From Phalacrocorax aristotelis (taxonomy: Eukaryota; Chordata; Aves; Suliformes; Phalacrocoracidae): a stretch of DNA of 64,000 bases. Made by a program: the position numbers and the translations under genes. Shown here one piece after another: positions 58,540-64,000 of this stretch (position 1 is the first letter of the stretch; every line of letters starts with the position of its first letter). The notes under the pieces are model-generated. The model was not told the origin of the DNA. It saw nothing but the letters and a program-made list of their open reading frames with translations, and made no database searches. Where the stretch lies: assembly GCF_949628215.1 (NCBI RefSeq), contig NC_134281.1, forward strand, positions 13,154,501-13,218,500. Reading direction: 5' to 3'.

Positions 58540-60170
58540 TAACATTGGACAGAGTGATTTATTTAAAACTTGTGCCTTATTTTTACTTATTTTAAAGAGA
58601 ACAGACAGATAAACAACAGCAGAGTGCTGCCTAAAGGTTCCTGGTTTCAAAAGGGCAAGCCCAGCCTTAGATAAAAAAGGGAGGTTCAAATGTCTTTGAA
58701 CCAAAGGCAAAAATCCCTGGAGACTGCCCCCCAAACATGGAAAAAATATTGAAGGAGCAGCTCTTGAGCAGCTCCTAACTTGCTGGAATGAGTAGAGTGA
58801 TGGGGCTAACAGGAATAAGAAGAGAGCATAGAAAGGGAAATGGTTAAACAGCAAAATCAACAGTTTTTTAGGGCTGGGAAATAGAAGGGATGGAGTGAGA
58901 AATTCCAGAAGTCAAACTGAGTTAGGCCTGGGGAAGGATATTAAAACAAATAGTGAAAGGTTCTCTGGCCATACAAACACGAAGATAATAAAGACAGAAC
59001 AAGCAGTGCTATGATGCAGGACAGGGGAAGAGAGTTCACAGAAAAACTAGGCGAGGTCCCAAGACTGAACAAATTCTTCTGAGCAGCTCTAGACAGGGAC
59101 AATAATTGTAAACATATGAACTTAGCTGAGTGACCAATATGGAAAATCTACTTACCACAGCTTAGATGGAACTGAAGATCCAAGATCTTCCTGTGATTAA
59201 GTCACGGGGCCAGGTAGCTCCCAACCCAAATTCTGGGAGGAACTACCCCATGAAATGCCAGGACTGGGAGCAAGAGCTTTGATAAATGCACCAGTAAGGA
59301 GGTGGAGAACATAAAATGCAACACCTGTAAGTAAGAAGGATGAAAAAGCAATTTGAGCAGCTGCCAACCCAGTGTGCAAGGGAAGAAACGAAGACTGGAG
59401 AGGGCTGTGAAACATGGGGGATGACAGACTGTCCTTTCTGGAATTGTTTTCGTTTTTGTCTCACTTTCTGTGATAATAACTGATCTTCTAGATAAAGGAA
59501 AATATGCATTTTAGTGTATCATTTAATGCAGTGCCATGATGGGAAGTGATTTGTTATGGTAAAGACGATGAGGCTTAGCCCAGGCAATGTAGAGGCAGAT
59601 TGGGGTTTGGTGGAGGGGTGTCTGTGGACAGGGAGGGAAGAGGACAGTTCAGCTGCAGGGGAGGCTGGCAGTGGAATACCCTGCAGAGTGGTCTTGGAAA
59701 AGATCCTGCTTGTAGGAGGCAATTACAGGCTGATTAGTGAGTGAGAGACAGCCACAAAGTAGGCAAATTTGATCCTAAGGTATATACAGGGGAAGGTTTC
59801 TGGCAGAGGAGGGCATCACCCAATTCTGAGATAAGATAGTCTCCTACTCTCAAGAGCTGCAATAGATGCAAAGAAAGGATGCCAGGATAACCAGTAGATG
59901 GGAGATGGCCTAAGAAGAGAGGGCACATGAATTTTTGGTTTATTTGGCTGAAGGATATGTGATTTCTCTCTCCATCCCAACAGTAGTTAATAAATGAGGG
60001 AAAAAGCAATGGAAGTGCAAGGATGACATGGGTACTAAAAATACATAAACTAGCTAGAAACATATCTAAGCTCAAAATTATGCCTCACCACAGCAAGGAG
60101 GCAGCTAGGGCAAACAATGAAAAAAAAGGAGGAAAGATTTTTAAGATGGCCCTTGCTAAGAGTATGAAAG
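58540..60170 (+). mobile_element. Heavily decayed older CR1-type LINE
   Basis: A chain of short, correctly ordered CR1 ORF2 similarities with frame breaks: the pre-RT LNKFF motif at 59065-59079; an RT segment at about 59197-59260 that matches at DNA level the region coding KSxGPDxxHPRxLxELxHE; WRT and NATPVSKK-like codons near 59300-59330; a GNYRLIS motif near 59715-59740; and C-terminal/3' segments near 59880-60080 (GGAGATGGCCTAAGAAGAG, then ATGGGTACTAAAAATACATAA). Distances between motifs differ from an intact CR1: too long before GNYRLIS and too short after it. The copy is therefore rearranged or made of more than one fragment. It resembles old amniote CR1 lineages rather than the young avian one at 11.3 kb. 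Confidence 0.62.
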
Positions 60171-60180
60171 GGATTTTATT

Positions 60181-60325
60181 AGGTGGTTCCCAGCTGGGAA
60201 TTTGGCCAAGGTACTGAGGTTAACACACCCACTACTCTGAAAAGTACCAAGGGATTTTCATCAGCCAGAAATTGCCAAGACCTGGGTTTTAAATCTCCAC
60301 TGCTGAAATGCAACTATTTAGTCAG
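60181..60325 (+). repeat. Ancient interspersed-repeat fragment, family uncertain
   Basis: The order CAGCTGGGAATTTGGCCAAGG, GAGGTTAACACACCCACTAC, GAAAAGTACCAAGGGATTTT, CAAGACCTGGGTTTTAAATC parallels a widespread vertebrate repeat segment (GTTAACACCCCTACTC, AAGTGCCATGGGATCTTTAA, GGACCTCGGTTTAACGTC) that I remember but cannot name with certainty. Very decayed. Confidence 0.35.
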
Positions 60326-63300
60326 AGCAGTTCCATTCGAGGAATTATGTGAAATGCTGCTCTGAGACTCTCAAAAATTCTCCTGGGGAGGAGGCAAAAA
60401 AATACATATATTCTGTCTGCAGCTGATTCTCTTTCCACACTTCTCTCCCTCCCATCCCTCTTTACCACTAACAGGATTTGCATCAGAGCAGCCCAGTGCT
60501 TGGAGCTATGCAGCTCCCAACCCCTCTCCCTGAGCTTGTCACACCATGGAGACATCACCTTCGGATATTCAAGCATGAAGAGTGGGGTCCTAGGCAGCCA
60601 GGGGGGACTTTGGCCACACAGCACACACCTCTGTGCCCCTCCTGGCAAGCAGGGAAAGAGTTCAGGCATCGTGGAGTATTGCACAGTTTAGACATGTCCA
60701 AGAAATACCAGCTAGAAGCAAAAGTTTTCAGAGCTACTCAAGACTTTCTTGATAACATAAGCTTACCTGGAATGAAAGAAGACTGAGCCATCTCCATCCT
60801 AAGCCAAATCAGAAGGTATCAGCGCACTCTGTAGTTTCCGAGGTCATCTTAACATGCACCATGTCCTTATGTACATGCTATGGGGAACAGCCACTCTTTG
60901 GAAAATCCAAGTATCCCAGTGCCCGGGTGTATATTTATGAGCTCAATATACTGTGTTTTCTTGCAACAACCAACAGACCTTACAAAAAGTGGCTGCTCAT
61001 CCAGGGCTCTCCATTTTGGGGGAGATTTTTTTTTTTTAATATATCCTTGTCCTTTCTTTTACTCTGTAATATTTGTGCCATCATCCACATCATAGCATGC
61101 AAATGCCGAAGCACCACGAAAGAGCAAACCTGAGCGGACTTAATCCTCCTCCAGCTGCTCAGCTCCTTGCTGCTCATCTCTTGCTGCTCAGTTTGGCAGC
61201 AGGGCTGAACCAAGAGGGAAGCCCAGGTGCTGGGAGTGGGGCAGGAGGCAGAAGGGTGCTCTGTAGTGGGCAGCATAGCTCTTCTGCCCAAAGGAATTTA
61301 TGTGCCACCAGGCAGAGAGGTGGACACGAGCAGCTGATACACAGAGTTTTAACAAGAAAACCTCCCACTCTCCTGTTTGCTATGGCACATTTCAACACTG
61401 AGCCTATAACTTGGCATGAGACCAAGCAGGTCAGTCCCCAATATTGTGACTCCTAAGGCCGCCAGCAAGGTGAGGCACAGCTGGCTCTTATCCTCCCTGC
61501 TTCGTGTCCAAATGAGACATCTTTCCACCTTCGTCTGCTTTGGCAGGGTCTCACCCTGCCAGGTGAAGTGCTGCTACATCCCAACCCATAGCCAGCCCTT
61601 TCTTTGTACTTGCACAAACCAGGCTGCCATTCCTGTGCTGCACGCCACACACACTGCCTGCCATTCCTCGCCGTCCCCAGCCTCCTGCAGACCCAGCAGG
61701 AGAGGGGACAGGAGGTGGCCAGGCTGCCCAGTCCCAGCCCTCACTGGGCACCCAGCAGTCCCCATGGGCTCTCACCCTCCTTGCTGGCCACTGCACACAC
61801 AGCCCCTCCCCTTCCCCTACCCTCTACTGCTTGTTGCATGAAGGGTGCATTTGACCTCAATCTGTCTGCTCGGATTAGAGTCCGGAGCTGTTCCCCTCTG
61901 CCGAGCACAGAGCCCCATCAGGGCTGCAAGGCCACATCTGCCATGGCGGGTTATTCAAGAAGGGTTTCATTGAGGGCTGCCTTTGTTGCAGGGCAGTGGG
62001 GGACACAGAGGTGAGAAGGGGCAGTACTGGCTCCACCGTGCTGGAGCTACCTCTCCTGGCTGCAAGCCAGGAGAGGCACTGTCCCGTGACACTCAGCTTG
62101 CCTGAGAAGTGGGGGCCAAACAGAAAGGATTAAGAGGTGCAGAGTGGGGACTCATTATAACTGAGTGGAGGTGTCTCCATGGACTGAGCCCCAGCTGCAG
62201 GAATATGGGACCTTTGGCTTTGCGGAAGTGTTTCTTCATAGTACTCCAGAGACACCTACAAATAAAAGAAATTAAGGATATAAAATGCAGCACAGCCCAG
62301 TCTTTGGCCCAAAGCAAGTGACACAGCATGGCTCAAAACAGCTACAGCTACACCCTGTTCCCAAAATCAGAGTGACCTCACTCAAACAGCTCTCTGCAAT
62401 CTGTTGCTGGCCCATTACATCCCCAAAAAGTGCCTGAACAGAAGACGAGCTCCTGTAGGAAGCCTCTTTAACCTTCACTGCACCCTGTCCCATGCCACTA
62501 GCACCTTTGGCTCAGGCTGAAGCCCAGCATCACAGCAGAGATGAATCTAAAGGAAGCACCAGAGGGCGGGAGGAGGGTGCCCTTCATCCCCAGGTGGACA
62601 AAAAGGGTAGAGACTGGTCAGTCTGGGAAGAAGCAGAAGGATGACAGCTACCATGATGCTTCTCACATGCGTGCAGCCCAGCAGACTGGTCAGGAAGCAG
62701 GCCCTGGAGGCCTCCATTGTATTGGTTGAGGATGACAGGCCAAGTCTGACCGTTCTGTGTGCTGTCACCGTCTATTGTGTTGCATTCCCTGAAGGACAAC
62801 AGGGCAAATGCAACACCTATAGCCCTGACAAGTGGGCTACCAGAAAGCCTGGCACAGCCAAGAACTGTCCCCAGCTGCACATGCCGCTCCAAGACAAGCC
62901 TCTTTCCTCTCTTTCCTTTAGAAACACCAGCAGAGGTATTTCACCCTGGTCAGAGGACAGGTCTGCTGGCAGCACCCAAGCCACTATGGACATTTCAATG
63001 ACTGCATCAAAACCTGAGTTTCAGGAGGGACCATCAGGTCCAGCATCACAGTGGTCAACATCCTGGGGACACGAAGCTTCACTGCAGGATGAAGGTTGCA
63101 GCTGATCATACTGCCCAGTGTGTCCTGCACCACAACAGCTTGTTAATGCAGTGCCCAGTGCTGGGGATGAACAGCAGTATTAAACCCCTGACCAAGACCA
63201 TAACTTATGGCTATGAGGTTCATGGTGTGGGTAGGATTCCACATACCCTGCAGACTGGAGTCAGCTTAGAAACGTAGATTTAGCTTCTGAAATACACCAA

Positions 63301-64000
63301 AATCTCAGGTACTTAAGTCAGATATTTCCAGTCCAGGCCTCCCTGATGGGAAGGAGAGGTATCTGTGCTGGGGGAAGAAGCTCTGCCAAGTCCCAGTTGG
63401 TCTATTCATGTCCAGAACCTCCAAAACTTTGCCCTATCCAGCGACAAGGACGTGTTACAAATGTGTAAGCTGTGGCTAAGATGCACTTCTCACACAGGAG
63501 GTGAATTTCAGTACTCCTCCATCACTTTCTCTCACTCTGTGCCTCACCCCAGTTGTAGTCATTGCCCTTCAAACACATTGCTAATAGTCCCTAGGTGGAA
63601 ACCCAAGAGGAAACCCTGGCCAAGCTGGAGACATGACAAATCTTACTGGATTAGGAGAATCCATAATCTACCCACTCCCAGCTCACCTCCGAGGGGAGAA
63701 GCCACCACCTGTTCTGCAGTTACAGCTCTGCAGGCAGAAAACCCAGCGCAACCACAGATGGACACATGCCACGATGAGACTGCACAGCTCCATTGGTGCC
63801 CAACCTGTCTGCTCAGTCCCTGCAGCCTCTGAAGTTCACCTAGCAGCTGGGGTGTGTGGTGAGATGACAGAGGCCCAGCTGAAGCTCCATGCTGGAGGGC
63901 AGCCTTGCCATGACATCCTGGGGCATCAGCAGTGAGGAGGGTGGCATGTCCCTCCAGCTGCCCTGACAGCTAGCCTGGCTGTACTCTCATTCCTCTTCTC
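60326..64000. other. Unique non-coding sequence to the window end
   Basis: No gene or repeat recognised. Frames at 61073-61456, 61416-61841, 61604-62014, 62641-63105 and 63365-63832 (plus; 127 to 155 codons) overlap one another or opposite-strand frames, vary in reading frame and have no domain I know. A 10-nt T run at 61028-61037. Confidence 0.5.

Noticed and set aside
61416..62014. Overlapping 136- to 141-codon plus frames
   Set aside because: They overlap each other in different frames and are composed of GC-rich, Pro/Ser/His-rich chains typical of non-coding DNA.
1..64000. CRISPR arrays, operons, prophage or bacterial mobile islands
   Set aside because: No regularly spaced direct repeats, no dense same-strand genes, and clear vertebrate retroelements and a nuclear tRNA gene instead.

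Overview
This is a piece of a vertebrate nuclear genome, almost certainly a bird. The evidence is a set of CR1 non-LTR retrotransposons (LINEs) that end in the 8-bp 3' repeats typical of avian CR1 (ATTCTATG and ATTCTGTG units), a nuclear-type tRNA-Leu(UAA) gene with internal Pol III promoter boxes and no encoded CCA, a probable solo LTR of an endogenous retrovirus, and a single-copy, intron-like or intergenic base composition. There is no prokaryotic gene organisation. I recognise no protein-coding exon of a host gene anywhere in the 64 kb. The open frames outside CR1 are short, overlap each other on both strands and show no family I know.

Layout. 1-3.5 kb is unique non-coding DNA with two AT-rich blocks that look like conserved non-coding elements (CNEs). 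At 3556-3638 (minus) is a complete tRNA-Leu(UAA) gene with a T-run terminator. At 3991-4638 is a probable solo LTR (plus strand) with TATA box, polyadenylation signal and flanking 6-bp direct repeats. 10.0-13.9 kb is a nested pair of CR1 elements: an older copy interrupted in its reverse transcriptase domain by a younger, 5'-truncated one. An 11-bp target duplication is still readable, and removing the insert restores the outer reading frame. 14-58 kb is mostly unique DNA. It carries candidate regulatory blocks (homeodomain-type TAAT/ATTA clusters, GATA clusters), short CR1 relics (18.5 and 49.2 kb), old tRNA-like repeat fragments, and simple repeats that include a 54-nt alternating purine-pyrimidine tract at 39.7 kb. 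58.5-60.2 kb holds a heavily decayed, older CR1. 60.3-64 kb is unique, unrecognised sequence.

Interpretation. The window looks like a gene desert or a very large intron next to a developmental regulator: no exons, few repeats, and many AT-rich blocks dense in homeodomain-like sites. This is inference, because conservation cannot be measured here. The retroelements do not work together with any host gene that I can see. I did not find a new biological system. The most informative local structure is the nested CR1 pair, whose target site matches the 3' tail of the inserted element.
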